A DNA stretch of 64,000 nucleotides from Actinotignum schaalii (GTDB taxonomy: Bacteria; Actinomycetota; Actinomycetes; Actinomycetales; Actinomycetaceae), in the NCBI RefSeq assembly GCF_028864145.1, contig NZ_JARBHJ010000002.1, forward strand, positions 40,369-104,368. The letters are read 5' to 3'. Positions 55,043 to 63,994 of this stretch are shown in pieces (position 1 is the stretch's first letter; each line of letters begins with the position of its first letter). The notes under the pieces were generated by a model. That model was given only the letters and a program-made list of their open reading frames with translations, searched no databases and was not told where the DNA came from. A program made the position numbers and the translations under genes.

Positions 55043-56182
55043 ATGGCAGCTGCACCCCGGAGCGGAGCGCCCACTCATCGGCGCACCTCTCAGCCGGTTC
55101 GAACCACTGTGCAGCTGGTGGGCACCGCCGCGCTTACGATCCTCATCATTGGCGCCATTCTTATTGCGATGGGAGCACGGTGGGAACATGGCGATCCCTC
55201 CCCCGCACCCATGACGACAACGCAAGAACTGCGCCAAAGTCTTGCCGTGGCATCCCAGCGGTGCTCGGCAGCCGCCACCGATCTGGCCGCTGAAACGGGC
55301 GGCTACGCCGCGCAGGTATACCAGGATGTTGCCGAGCACGCGAGCATATGGGAGAACCAGCTTGGTGGGGTATGGCAGGCGTGGCCGAGCGGAGCCCCGG
55401 CCGGGCATACAAATTCTCCCGAGCCTTCTCCCCTGGCTCCCGATGCTGCTGAATTACTCGCGGAATTATCCAAGATTAGCTCCGCTGCGGTAACGGCCGC
55501 GGATGCGCTACTGCCCGAAGCGGAAACTCCGGCGAAAGGCGCGACCGCGAGTACGGCGGATGGCGCAACAGGCGGCGCAGCGAAAGGCGTCGTCGCTCGC
55601 GAAGAGATATCTGAGGAAGTAGCCGGCGAGCGCGCACTCTATTTCGCTATTGCGCTGCGGGCAACGTGGGATGCTCAGGTAGTGGCGGAGGCTACCGGGT
55701 TACCCGCCCCGGATCCCTTTGGTGCCGCGGCTGCGGGCGGCCCTAGGTATGACGTCGCCCAGCTGGCATCGGCGGGCGGCGACGCGAAGCTTCTCGCTGC
55801 CGCGAATACGGCCCGCCAGTGGTACGAAGTTGATGCGGCACGCCGGGGTATGGAGGGACATGCCGAGCGCATGGAACGCATCGCGCGCATTGCTGATCTG
55901 GAAGAAGCCCTACTTCGCGCCGGCACCCCGGATACCCGCGCCGCCAGCATTCCCCTCCCGGCTGTTGCAGAGGACGAGCTCGCATCCGCCGCGTACGCCA
56001 CTTTGATCGGTGCACTATGGCAAAGCGGAGCGCCGGCCACGGAGGCTCTCAATTTTGCGCTTGCTTTGGATGGTGGTGGCGGCGGGACCGCTGCGGGCGG
56101 TGTTACAGGCGCCAGCGGTGCCACGGGCCCGAGTCTCGGTAGTGCCGCACTCCCCGGGCTTTCACCGCACACGGCAGGCTAA
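55043..56182 (+). CDS. DUF4439-like membrane-anchored protein
   Basis: Protein of 379 residues with one N-terminal membrane helix (about 22-44) and an Ala-rich helical external part. Residues about 195-350 look like the ferritin-like DUF4439 domain (ALYFAIALRATWDAQVV, ARQWYEVDAARRGMEGHAERM, LASAAYATLIGALWQSG). It ends in a Gly/Thr/Ala-rich low-complexity tail. A gene of this family divergent from rimP is common in actinobacteria. No metal-binding Glu/His set can be assigned confidently, so storage or redox function should not be assumed. GGAG lies 4 bases before the ATG. Confidence 0.6.
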   Translation: MAAAPRSGAPTHRRTSQPVRTTVQLVGTAALTILIIGAILIAMGARWEHGDPSPAPMTTTQELRQSLAVASQRCSAAATDLAAETGGYAAQVYQDVAEHASIWENQLGGVWQAWPSGAPAGHTNSPEPSPLAPDAAELLAELSKISSAAVTAADALLPEAETPAKGATASTADGATGGAAKGVVAREEISEEVAGERALYFAIALRATWDAQVVAEATGLPAPDPFGAAAAGGPRYDVAQLASAGGDAKLLAAANTARQWYEVDAARRGMEGHAERMERIARIADLEEALLRAGTPDTRAASIPLPAVAEDELASAAYATLIGALWQSGAPATEALNFALALDGGGGGTAAGGVTGASGATGPSLGSAALPGLSPHTAG

Positions 56183-56230
56183 TTACGTTATCCCCGTAAT
56201 AATCAATAACTAATACGGCACATTATTTGT

Positions 56231-56632
56231 ATGTGGACAAACAGCGATTCTCCCAGAGATGAGTCAAAGCCGTCCGGCTTCAATGACCCGTTGCCGCGTT
56301 CAGATGAAGACTCTGCCATTGAGCGGCGTATGCGGCGCATTTTAGACCTGCTTGCCGATTATGTTCTGTGGATTTTCTTGTTGCTCGCTTTCCACGTCAA
56401 TAATTCACGGGCATTACTCGAGAAAAAAGTGGGTTACGGCGAGGCGCTCGCCTACCAATGGCCGCGTTTGTTAGGCGCCTGCGCCGTTTTCACGGTTTTA
56501 TTCGTTATCGTCAAGAAATACCGCAAGCCCGGCAGTAAACCACCACGTTTCGGGTTCAACCTTGAGACCGTCGCGGATATGGGAACTCTCCTGGCTTTCT
56601 GCTTCGCGGTGGGGGTCCTGGGTGCCTTTTAG
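56231..56632 (+). CDS. Hypothetical membrane protein
   Basis: Protein of 133 residues that I do not recognise. An acidic, polar N-terminus (1-40) is followed by three hydrophobic segments (about 43-57, 78-96 and 112-132), the last running to the C-terminus. The DNA is visibly richer in A and T than its neighbours, and the ATG has no ribosome site. It lies between the DUF4439-like gene and a strong terminator, in the same direction as the former. A real but orphan gene is likely given coding length and membrane topology. Confidence 0.5.
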   Translation: MWTNSDSPRDESKPSGFNDPLPRSDEDSAIERRMRRILDLLADYVLWIFLLLAFHVNNSRALLEKKVGYGEALAYQWPRLLGACAVFTVLFVIVKKYRKPGSKPPRFGFNLETVADMGTLLAFCFAVGVLGAF

Positions 56633-56678
56633 CTGAACATAGCCCGGATACCTGCCAGTTCCGGCCCGCCCCCGGGCA

Positions 56679-56733
56679 CACAAAATGCGCTTCCAGGACA
56701 TACATATTTATGTAGCTGGAAGCGCATTTTGTG
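56679..56733. terminator. Long bidirectional terminator between hypothetical gene and proS
   Basis: An 18-base perfect stem (CACAAAATGCGCTTCCAG and its inverse), with a further inner TACATA/TATGTA stem. AAAA and TTTT within the arms give a T-run in either direction. It separates two convergent genes. Confidence 0.8.
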
Positions 56734-56781
56734 GTTATACATTTTCAGATCCGAGCACGATGTGCCTAGGATTGAAAACCG

Positions 56782-58626
56782 TTACTCGCCCGCTTGGGCA
56801 GCAGCTAGGATCTCCTGTACGCGCGAGGCAGCATCCGCCACCGCCACGTCTTCGGATTCCCCGGTGGCGCGGGTGCGTACTTCCACCGTTCCATTGGCCA
56901 GACCCCGGCCAACCACCACCGCGTAGGGCATGCCCAGGAGCTCGTAATCAGCGAATTTCACTCCGGCGCTCACCTTACGGCGGTCATCGAAGAGGACTTC
57001 GATACCCGCGGCGGTCAACTGCGTGGCTAAGTCCTCCGCGGCAGAGAAGACGGCGTCGTCCTTACCAGTGGCAAGGATATGCACCTGCGCGGGCGCGACA
57101 CCCACCGGCCAGACCAGGCCCTTCTCATCGTGGTACTGCTCGGCAATAGCAGCAAGGACACGGGACACACCCACCCCGTAAGAGCCCATGGTGACCACGC
57201 GAGTTTTACCGTTTTCGTCGAGCACCGTCAGACCGAGAGCCTCGGCGTATTTGCGTCCCAGCTGGAAAATATGGCCAATTTCGATACCACGCGCGATATC
57301 GAGCGGGCCCGAGCCGTCCGGGGCCTCGTCACCGGCGCGTACTTCCGCTGCCTCGATGGTGCCATCAGCCTCAAAATCGCGCCCGTAAACCAGGTTGAAG
57401 ACATGCTTATCCACCGCGTTGCCGCCGGCGATCCAGCGCGAGCCCCGAGCTACGTGGGGATCAAGGAGGAGGCGCGCCACCGGCACCGTTGCGCCGTCGC
57501 CAGCACCGTCAGCTCCGTCGCCGGAATTATCAGCAACAGCACCACCGCGAGCCTGCGGGCCAACCGCGCCGGGACCGGTATAACCCGGCACAATTCCCGG
57601 ATACTTCTCCATATCCTCAGGAGCAGCAAGCTCCACCTCTGCCGGCGCCAAGCTAGCTTCCACCCGCTTCATATCAACTTCGCGGTCTCCGGGAAGGGCG
57701 ATGACCACCACTTCCTTCTCCCCATCGGGATGGGTAAGGGTCACAATAACCGATTTGAGGGTATCTGCGGCATTCCACGGGCGGTCCGAACGCGGATGCA
57801 CCTGATTTGCCATCTCAACCAGGTCAGCGATGGTTTTCGCCCCGGGAGTGTCTACCAGCTCCGGTGCAGGAACGTCGGAGAAGTCCTGCTCGGGAAGCTG
57901 CGGCGTCGTAACCGCTTCGGTATTCGCGGCGTAACCACCCGCGGACCGGACAAAAGTGTCCTCCCCAATAGCGGTGGGGAATAAGAACTCTTCCGAACGC
58001 GAGCCGCCCATTGCCCCGGACATCGCGGAAACAATGGCGTAAGGCAGGCCCAAGCGCTCGAAAATACGCTGGTAGGCCGCGCGCATCGTATTGTAGGAAA
58101 CGTCCAGACCTGCCTCGTCCATATCGAAGGAATAGGCATCTTTCATGACGAATTCACGCCCGCGAATCACGCCGGCGCGCGGGCGGGCCTCATCGCGGTA
58201 CTTCGTTTGGATCTGGTAGAGCGTGAGGGGCAGATCCTTGTAGGAAGAATAAAGATCCTTGACGAGAAGCGTGAACATTTCTTCGTGCGTGGGGGCAAGC
58301 AACATGTCGTTACCCTTGCGATCCGCCAGCTTGAAGAGAGTGGGGCCGTATTCGCTCCAGCGGTTCGTTGCCTCGTAAGGTTCGCGCGGGAGCAGGGCCG
58401 GGAAAAGTACTTCCTGAGCCCCGGACGCATCCATTTCTTCCCGGACAACCCGCTCCACTTTCCGCAGCACCCGCAAGCCGAGCGGCAACCAGGTGTAAAT
58501 ACCTGGAGCCACGCGCCGCACATACCCGCCGCGGACTAGGAGTTTATGACTGGCGACCTCGGCGTCGGCCGGGTCTTCGCGCAAGGTGCGCACAAAAAGA
58601 CTAGACATTCTCAGCACGCCCGCCAT
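56782..58626 (-). CDS. proS: Prolyl-tRNA synthetase
   Basis: Class II aminoacyl-tRNA synthetase of 614 residues, bacterial type. Class II motifs are in place: motif 1 around [24 protein letters not shown], motif 2 around [25 protein letters not shown], motif 3 around [14 protein letters not shown]. Between motifs 2 and 3 is the YbaK-like editing domain (about 220-400) that removes mischarged alanine. A Gly/Ala/Asp-rich insert near residue 370 is a local oddity. The start at 58626 matches relatives that begin a few residues before [13 protein letters not shown]; the ATG at 58608 is an alternative. Confidence 0.96.
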   Translation of the reverse strand: MAGVLRMSSLFVRTLREDPADAEVASHKLLVRGGYVRRVAPGIYTWLPLGLRVLRKVERVVREEMDASGAQEVLFPALLPREPYEATNRWSEYGPTLFKLADRKGNDMLLAPTHEEMFTLLVKDLYSSYKDLPLTLYQIQTKYRDEARPRAGVIRGREFVMKDAYSFDMDEAGLDVSYNTMRAAYQRIFERLGLPYAIVSAMSGAMGGSRSEEFLFPTAIGEDTFVRSAGGYAANTEAVTTPQLPEQDFSDVPAPELVDTPGAKTIADLVEMANQVHPRSDRPWNAADTLKSVIVTLTHPDGEKEVVVIALPGDREVDMKRVEASLAPAEVELAAPEDMEKYPGIVPGYTGPGAVGPQARGGAVADNSGDGADGAGDGATVPVARLLLDPHVARGSRWIAGGNAVDKHVFNLVYGRDFEADGTIEAAEVRAGDEAPDGSGPLDIARGIEIGHIFQLGRKYAEALGLTVLDENGKTRVVTMGSYGVGVSRVLAAIAEQYHDEKGLVWPVGVAPAQVHILATGKDDAVFSAAEDLATQLTAAGIEVLFDDRRKVSAGVKFADYELLGMPYAVVVGRGLANGTVEVRTRATGESEDVAVADAASRVQEILAAAQAGE

Positions 58627-58800
58627 TCTACCCGCTCATGATGCAGGACGGCGCGGCACCGGTGGTGGATGGGGCAACGGCGCAAACGGGGCACGGCTCA
58701 CTCGGCACCGGAGCGGATGGCGGGAACGGTACCCGAACGGAGCGACAGCGCCAAACGGAGCGGCAACATGGCGCCAGAGGGTACACGCAGCGCCCTGAAA

Positions 58801-59664
58801 CTAAAGGAGGATCGTTGCCCATTCCCCCGCGCGGCTGAAACCAACATGCTGGTAAAGCCTAACCGCGGCGGTATTGTAATCATTGACGTAGAGAGAGACG
58901 GTGGGCGCATAGCGGGCGCGCACCTGGTCAACGACGCTGGCCATCGCCCGGGTTGCTATCCCGCGGCCCCGTAGATCAGGGGCGGTCCATACGCCTTGGA
59001 TCTGCGCCACTCCCCCGGCCAAGGCACCGATATCAGCCTTGAATTCCACTCGTGGGGCTCCGGTGGCGGGATCTATTCCCATACGCACGAAAGTGTGACC
59101 GGAGCGGATAAGATCACGGACTCGCCGCCCGTAGCTCGGCCCATAAACAGTCGGGTCGTATCCGACTTCCTCGGTGAACATAGCTACTGCCGCGGGAAAA
59201 ACAGCACCGAATTCCCAGGGCTCGGCCGGCCGCACCTGCGGATCGGGCGCCACCGGGGAAGCGTGGGTCAGGGAGAGGGAATATTGGCGTGCCCGAACCT
59301 CACGAGCGGGACTCCAGGAGCGCTCCAGGTGCTCCCACAGTCCGAGAACCTGATCGGCTGGCCCAAGGATGGAGCAGGCCACCCGATGCCGGGAAAGAAT
59401 ATCGTCACCTAGTTCGCGCAGGCCCGCCGGGGAAAATCCCAAAGGGATAATATTGCCGCCATCCCAGGCTAGAGCTTCAATATCGCGACGGTGCATCGCC
59501 GCCAACGCCGAGGATGTCCCCACGCCCATGCGTTCCACATTGACGCGGGCGAGCACGGAATTGACCGGGTCGCGAGCTAAAAATTCCAGGGCGCGGGATT
59601 TATCCGCACCCGTGAGACGGCGCAACGAGGATGCAGCTCGATGCGGCCAAATGGAGCGTTTCAT
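58801..59664 (-). CDS. GNAT N-acetyltransferase with DUF4081 domain
   Basis: Protein of 287 residues with an N-terminal DUF4081-like domain (about 10-130) and a C-terminal GNAT domain (about 145-287). The acetyl-CoA loop is visible in VWTAPDLRGRGIATRAMASVV, followed by VSLYVNDYNTAAVRLYQHVGF. Mycobacterial Rv2867c has this layout and similar neighbours. Substrate unknown. It lies 18 bases after the DivIVA-domain gene and is probably co-transcribed with it. The 174 bases between it and proS are Gly-codon-like low-complexity DNA with short ACGGAGCG-type repeats and no gene. Confidence 0.85.
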   Translation of the reverse strand: MKRSIWPHRAASSLRRLTGADKSRALEFLARDPVNSVLARVNVERMGVGTSSALAAMHRRDIEALAWDGGNIIPLGFSPAGLRELGDDILSRHRVACSILGPADQVLGLWEHLERSWSPAREVRARQYSLSLTHASPVAPDPQVRPAEPWEFGAVFPAAVAMFTEEVGYDPTVYGPSYGRRVRDLIRSGHTFVRMGIDPATGAPRVEFKADIGALAGGVAQIQGVWTAPDLRGRGIATRAMASVVDQVRARYAPTVSLYVNDYNTAAVRLYQHVGFSRAGEWATILL

Positions 59665-59682
59665 CGCGGTGTATTTACTCCG

Positions 59683-60222
59683 CTACTCCACCGCAAGCAA
59701 GACGCTGACAGCCCGCTCGAGGAACACGTCAACGACGGCTTCGTCATAAGCGTTTTTTCCGCGCGATTCCGGGAAAATAGCATCACGCACCACTTCTGAG
59801 GTGACGGTTTCTTCACCATCGAAATACCGGGCAAGACGGTCGAGAAGCTCATCAACATCCGATTTGCGGTATCCCCAACCTTCAGCGTCAGCAAAACGCT
59901 GCCCAGCCGGGCGTAGCAGGCGCGGATAAAGGCTTTTAGCGTCCTGGTAAGCGAGGTTGAGCCATGCCTGTTCCCCGCGCGCCCCGATAGTATTCGCACG
60001 CTTGAGGTGAATAAAGGCAGCTTCGAGGCGGTCGAGCGCGGCATCCACCCGAGCCGGATCATATCCGCCACGCTGGCGGGAAAAACCGGCGCGCCGCACA
60101 TCCGTTTCGTCCATATCGCCAGTTCCTCGCGAATATGCGTCTTTTGCACGGGCGAGGAAATCATCGACCTGCTCGGTATTGTATCCGCGCGTGAGCGGAC
60201 CCACTCGTTTAAACGTGCTCAC
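59683..60222 (-). CDS. DivIVA domain-containing protein
   Basis: Protein of 179 residues containing three short DivIVA-type motifs rather than a full coiled-coil DivIVA: VGPLTRGYNTEQVDDFLARA, FSRQRGGYDPARVDAALDRLE and GWGYRKSDVDELLDRLA, with a fourth partial one near the end (GKNAYDEAVVDVFLERA). DivIVA domains bind curved membrane at poles or septa. The family in actinobacteria is uncharacterised. GAGGTGAG precedes the GTG start. First gene of a two-gene unit with the GNAT protein. Confidence 0.8.
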   Translation of the reverse strand: MSTFKRVGPLTRGYNTEQVDDFLARAKDAYSRGTGDMDETDVRRAGFSRQRGGYDPARVDAALDRLEAAFIHLKRANTIGARGEQAWLNLAYQDAKSLYPRLLRPAGQRFADAEGWGYRKSDVDELLDRLARYFDGEETVTSEVVRDAIFPESRGKNAYDEAVVDVFLERAVSVLLAVE

Positions 60223-60364
60223 AACTCACCTCACTTGTCTATGCCAGCACCACGGTGCCGACCTGCCGGCCTTCCCTCTTAATGTGCCGCACTCATTTTG
60301 CCATATGCGCCCGCCACACGCCGCTCTCGCTCACAGCGCAGCCGTGCACCGCACCGAGCTAGTA

Positions 60365-61243
60365 TCAGAACACCCCTTGCGCCGCCGCGAAGAAGAGGTA
60401 GCAGAACGGCGCCCACAACAGGATGGAATCAATGCGATCAAGCATGCCGCCGTGCCCGGGGAAAATTGCGCCCATATCTTTAACGCAGAGCCAGCGTTTG
60501 AGGCGTGACTCAAGCAGGTCACCGGCGGTGCAGCACACCACCGCTGCCATCCCGATACCGCAGGCCCACCATACGCTGTGCCCGAGGGCCCCCGTGGCGA
60601 GCAGCAAGGCCACCATCAGGCAGGCGAGGATTGATCCGGCCAGCCCTTCCCAGGTTTTCTTCGGGGAGATTCGCGGGGCGAGCGGATGACGCCCAAAAAG
60701 CACCCCGGCAGCCCAGCCCCCGGTGTCATTGGCAACGGGCAGGAGGATGAGCGCTGCGACCATCCACGCCGGGGAATCCAGCTGGCACAGTGCCACCGCA
60801 AAACTCCCCAGCACGCTAATCCACAGGGAGACGAAAACCGCGCAGGCGGCGTCGCTCACCTGCGCACGCCCCCGGTCGCGCAACCCCAACCACAGGGCGC
60901 AGGCCACCACCGTCGCCCCGAAAGCCAGCATGGCGGCGCCGAGTCCGCGCCACCAGGCCAGCGCCAGGATCGCGATATTCCCGGCCATCAGCATCGTGAG
61001 CGGCAGTCGGATCTGACGCGCGAGGAACGCACCCGCGGCCTCCCATACGGCAAAGCTAAGCGCCATCACCACGAGCACCACAAAAAGCTCAATACGCCAG
61101 AGGACACTGAGGGCCACCAGCGCCAGTAGGATGAGCGCGGTGGGGACGGCGGCTTTGAGGTTACGGCCGGCCCGCGAGGAGGTGGGGCGCGGCGGTTGCG
61201 GGGGACGCGGAGCGAGCAGGCTCCGCAACGAGGTGCGCGACAT
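60365..61243 (-). CDS. cdsA: Phosphatidate cytidylyltransferase
   Basis: Integral membrane enzyme that makes CDP-diacylglycerol, the precursor used by PgsA. About seven to eight hydrophobic helices follow a basic Pro/Arg-rich N-terminus. The signature is KKTWEGLAGS in the middle and ESRLKRWLCVKDMGAIFPGHGG...LDRIDS at the C-terminus, with its catalytic Asp residues. Its ATG shares one base with the frr stop (TAATG), so it is coupled to frr. 142 bases separate it from the DivIVA-domain gene. Confidence 0.95.
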   Translation of the reverse strand: MSRTSLRSLLAPRPPQPPRPTSSRAGRNLKAAVPTALILLALVALSVLWRIELFVVLVVMALSFAVWEAAGAFLARQIRLPLTMLMAGNIAILALAWWRGLGAAMLAFGATVVACALWLGLRDRGRAQVSDAACAVFVSLWISVLGSFAVALCQLDSPAWMVAALILLPVANDTGGWAAGVLFGRHPLAPRISPKKTWEGLAGSILACLMVALLLATGALGHSVWWACGIGMAAVVCCTAGDLLESRLKRWLCVKDMGAIFPGHGGMLDRIDSILLWAPFCYLFFAAAQGVF

Positions 61244-61800
61244 TAGATTTCGAGCAGGTCCTTTTCCTTGCCTTCGAGGAGCTTATCGATCTGCTCCACG
61301 AAGCTCTTCGTCAGCTTTTCCAGCTCGTCTTCAGCGCGCTTGACTTCATCTTCCCCAGCCTCGCCATCTTTTTGGATAGCTTCGAGGGTGTCCTTCGCCT
61401 TCCGACGCACGGCCCGGATGGACACGCGCCCATCTTCAGCGCGCGTGCGAGCCAACTTGACGTAATCCTTTCGGCGTTCCTCGGTTAGAGCCGGGAGGTT
61501 CACGCGCAGCACATTGCCGTCATCGGAGGGATTGACACCCAGGTCCGATTCGCGCAGCGCCTTGTCGATCCCTTGCTTGGCACCCGGATCGAAAGGCGTG
61601 ATCATAACGGTGCGCGGTTCGGGAATGGTGATGGTAGCCAGCTGCTGGAGCGGCGTAAGCGTTCCGTAGTAATCCACCAGAATCGGGTTAAACATCCCGG
61701 CGCTGGCCCGCCCGGAGCGGATATGCGAAAATTCTTCGCTGGTTGCTTCAATAGTTTTGCCCATCTTTTCGCGGGCTTCGCGCAAAGCTTCTTCAATCAT
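61243..61800 (-). CDS. frr: Ribosome recycling factor
   Basis: Factor that with EF-G splits the post-termination ribosome; 185 residues, exactly the family size. The three-helix bundle (IEEALREAREKMGKTIEATSEEFSHIR start, and the last 80 residues) flanks the beta domain with NPILVDYYGTLTPLQQLATI. The ATG at 61800 follows GAAGGA by 6 bases; an upstream in-frame extension has no support. It lies between pyrH and cdsA in the usual pyrH-frr-cdsA order. Confidence 0.97.
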   Translation of the reverse strand: MIEEALREAREKMGKTIEATSEEFSHIRSGRASAGMFNPILVDYYGTLTPLQQLATITIPEPRTVMITPFDPGAKQGIDKALRESDLGVNPSDDGNVLRVNLPALTEERRKDYVKLARTRAEDGRVSIRAVRRKAKDTLEAIQKDGEAGEDEVKRAEDELEKLTKSFVEQIDKLLEGKEKDLLEI

Positions 61801-61899
61801 CTTTTTTCCTTCGCAGTTTCGTTCACGGCGCGTAGCTACGTGGTACGACGACGCAGCTACCACGCGCCCGATGTGACATATCTTACCGGCTTAGCGGGG

Positions 61900-62649
61900 C
61901 TACGCGCCCTGGGCGGAGACCACCGTTCCAATATTCTCACCGCGCAGCGCTGCGGTGACGTTACCCGGCTCGGTCATACCGAAAACCCGCATCGGCAGGG
62001 AGTTATTCCGTGCCAGAGCAAAGGCTGCACCGTCGGCCACCTGGAGATTATGGGAAAGCACCGTATCGTAGCTGATGGCGGTGAGCTTTTCCGCTTCCGG
62101 ATGGGTGCGCGGATCTGCGGTATAGACTCCGTCCACCCCGTTCTTGCCCATAAGAAGCTCATCGCAGCGCAGCTCCAGGGCACGCTGGGCGGAAACCGTG
62201 TCGGTGGAGAAGTAGGGCATGCCGGCTCCGGCACCGAAAATAACCACCCGTCCCTTCTGGAGGTGACGGATGGCGCGCAAGGGAATATAGGGTTCGGCAA
62301 TCTGCGTCATCTGAATTGCGGTTTGCACGCGACACTGGGTTCCGGCCTGCTCGATAAAATCCTGGAGCGCGATCGCGTTCATAACGGTACCGAGCATCCC
62401 CATATAGTCCGCCCGGGCACGATCCATTCCAGATTGCTGCAATTCAGCTCCGCGGAAGAAGTTTCCTCCACCAACAACAATGGCTACTTCGATTCCGGAA
62501 GCCGCCGCTTCGGCAATTTCCCCGGCGACACGTTGAAGCACCGCGGCATCGACCCCGACACTACCCGCCCCGAAAGTTTCTCCCGATAATTTAAGAAGAA
62601 CTCGGCGGACCCCATCCGAGCTCGCGTCATGTTCCAGTAGCGTCACCAT
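61900..62649 (-). CDS. pyrH: UMP kinase
   Basis: Hexameric kinase converting UMP to UDP in pyrimidine nucleotide synthesis. The amino-acid-kinase fold opens with [25 protein letters not shown] binds phosphate and [20 protein letters not shown]-like sequence ([11 protein letters not shown] here) binds ATP. 249 residues is standard. First of the pyrH-frr-cdsA unit, with 99 bases before frr. The tsf and rpsB genes that often precede it are not in the window; a divergent transporter gene lies there. Confidence 0.96.
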   Translation of the reverse strand: MVTLLEHDASSDGVRRVLLKLSGETFGAGSVGVDAAVLQRVAGEIAEAAASGIEVAIVVGGGNFFRGAELQQSGMDRARADYMGMLGTVMNAIALQDFIEQAGTQCRVQTAIQMTQIAEPYIPLRAIRHLQKGRVVIFGAGAGMPYFSTDTVSAQRALELRCDELLMGKNGVDGVYTADPRTHPEAEKLTAISYDTVLSHNLQVADGAAFALARNNSLPMRVFGMTEPGNVTAALRGENIGTVVSAQGA

Positions 62650-62701
62650 TGCCTCCCGTCGCTCAGTTCATCGGGCTTAACCATACCAGCGCGCACTGGG
62701 G

Positions 62702-62707
62702 CATAAT
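62702..62707 (+). promoter_or_regulatory. -10 element for a leaderless transcript
   Basis: CATAAT (or the overlapping TAATAT) lies 6 or 4 bases before the GTG at 62714, which has no ribosome binding site. Confidence 0.45.
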
Positions 62708-62713
62708 ATCCGG

Positions 62714-63808
62714 GTGTCTAATGAAAATACTTCTTCTGATGCCGCCACATGGGCGGCGTCACTGCGCGCCCTCACGCCGGGCGTGCTGCTTGCCGCTCTC
62801 ATCGCGGTAGCATCCTGGGGCCTGAGTAAACTGATGCCCCTGCTTTCCGCCATGCTCTTCGCTATCGTATTGGGCATGCTGGTGCGCAACCTGGGACTTA
62901 TTCCTCGTTCAGCAAACCGCGGTCTCGCTTTCACCTCCAAACGGGTACTGCGCACCGGGGTGGTACTCCTGGGGCTGCGTCTGTCCATCCCCGCAATTTT
63001 GGGCTTGGGCTGGGGTACCCTCATCACGATCGTCACCTGCGTGACCGCAACGATGCTCATTTCTGTGCCCCTGAGCAAACTCCTGCGGGTGCCCCACGCT
63101 TCGGCTATTCTCACCGCCGTGGGTACCTCCATCTGCGGGGCCTCCGCGGTGGCGGGAACTTCCGCCGTGGTGCGGGTGCGTAACGAAGATGAACGCGATA
63201 CCGCCGCGGCAACCGCTATTGCCTGCGTGACGCTTTTCGGTACCCTCACCCTGGTGGCACTCCCCTGGCTCGCCCACCTGCTGGACTTGAGTGCCAACCA
63301 GGCGGCTGTATGGATGGGCGCCACCATTCACGAAGTCGGCCAGGTGGTGGCCGCCGCCAATATTTACGGTGGGGTTGCCGATACCGCTACTGCCGCCAAG
63401 CTTGGGCGCGTGGTGTGCCTGGCCGCGGTGATCGCCGTGGTGGGGCTACTGGAGCGCGCCGCTAAGCAACGCGAGGCCCGCGCCGCGGGGCTGGACGGTG
63501 CGGCACTCGATACTCACGGCCATACGCGGAGCTCCGCACCTCTCATCCCGTTATTCGTACTCGGCTTCCTGATCGCGGTGGGGATCGCCTCCGTGCTGGA
63601 AAACCAGGCTTGGGCGGCCAGCGCCTTGCAGATTCTTGGTAACGACGTCGCCAACTGGCTCCTCATCGCCGCCATGGGCGCCATGGGCGCCGGCGTTCAT
63701 CTCAAAACGATTATGCATACGGGGGCACGCACCGTCCTCTTCGGTTTCCTTCTCACTCTGGTGATTGTGGGGATCGGACTGGCGTGCGTGGCCGTTTTTG
63801 TGGTGTAG
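62714..63808 (+). CDS. YeiH-family putative sulfate exporter transporter
   Basis: Membrane protein of 364 residues with about ten helices, of the family typified by YeiH (PF03601). Family features seen are the glycine-rich LGMLVRNLGLIP after helix 2, the VGTSICGASAVAGTSAVV segment (about 138-155) and the TIHEVGQVVAAANIYG motif (about 207-222). Transport substrate is not firmly established for the family; sulfate or sulfonate has been proposed. Divergent from pyrH and probably leaderless from the GTG. Followed by two hairpins. Confidence 0.85.
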   Translation: MSNENTSSDAATWAASLRALTPGVLLAALIAVASWGLSKLMPLLSAMLFAIVLGMLVRNLGLIPRSANRGLAFTSKRVLRTGVVLLGLRLSIPAILGLGWGTLITIVTCVTATMLISVPLSKLLRVPHASAILTAVGTSICGASAVAGTSAVVRVRNEDERDTAAATAIACVTLFGTLTLVALPWLAHLLDLSANQAAVWMGATIHEVGQVVAAANIYGGVADTATAAKLGRVVCLAAVIAVVGLLERAAKQREARAAGLDGAALDTHGHTRSSAPLIPLFVLGFLIAVGIASVLENQAWAASALQILGNDVANWLLIAAMGAMGAGVHLKTIMHTGARTVLFGFLLTLVIVGIGLACVAVFVV

Positions 63809-63824
63809 CAACGGCGTAAGATGC

Positions 63825-63860
63825 ACGAAGCGGGGGCTTAGATGGAAGCCCCCGCTTCGT
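63825..63860 (+). terminator. Hairpin after the YeiH-type gene
   Basis: ACGAAGCGGGGGCTT, six-base loop, AAGCCCCCGCTTCGT: a 15-base perfect stem 17 bases after the stop. No T-run follows, so it may protect the 3' end or work with the next hairpin. Confidence 0.6.
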
Positions 63861-63893
63861 GTATGTCCATATGCGGGCACGTTAGCCGGTGTG

Positions 63894-63994
63894 ATGTCCC
63901 GCGTCATAGGTCCGCCTGTGACGCGGGATTTTTCGTGTTTTCGGGCGGGATGTCCCACGTGATATGTCCGGGTATGTCCCGCGTCATGTGTCCG
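63894..63994. repeat. Three copies of a 21-base repeat at the window edge
   Basis: Units at 63894-63914, 63950-63970 and 63974-63994 share the pattern ATGTCCC(G/A)CGT(C/G)AT followed by a variable two bases and GTCCG. A fourth partial unit may lie at 63863. Such TGTCC-rich repeats are seen near IS481/IS3-like transposon ends, but no transposase is in the window. Confidence 0.7.
63897..63933 (+). terminator. Intrinsic terminator at the right edge
   Basis: TCCCGCGTCA pairs with TGACGCGGGA around a 12-base loop and TTTTT follows. It lies within the first 21-base repeat, so part of the repeat serves as one arm of the stem. Confidence 0.75.
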
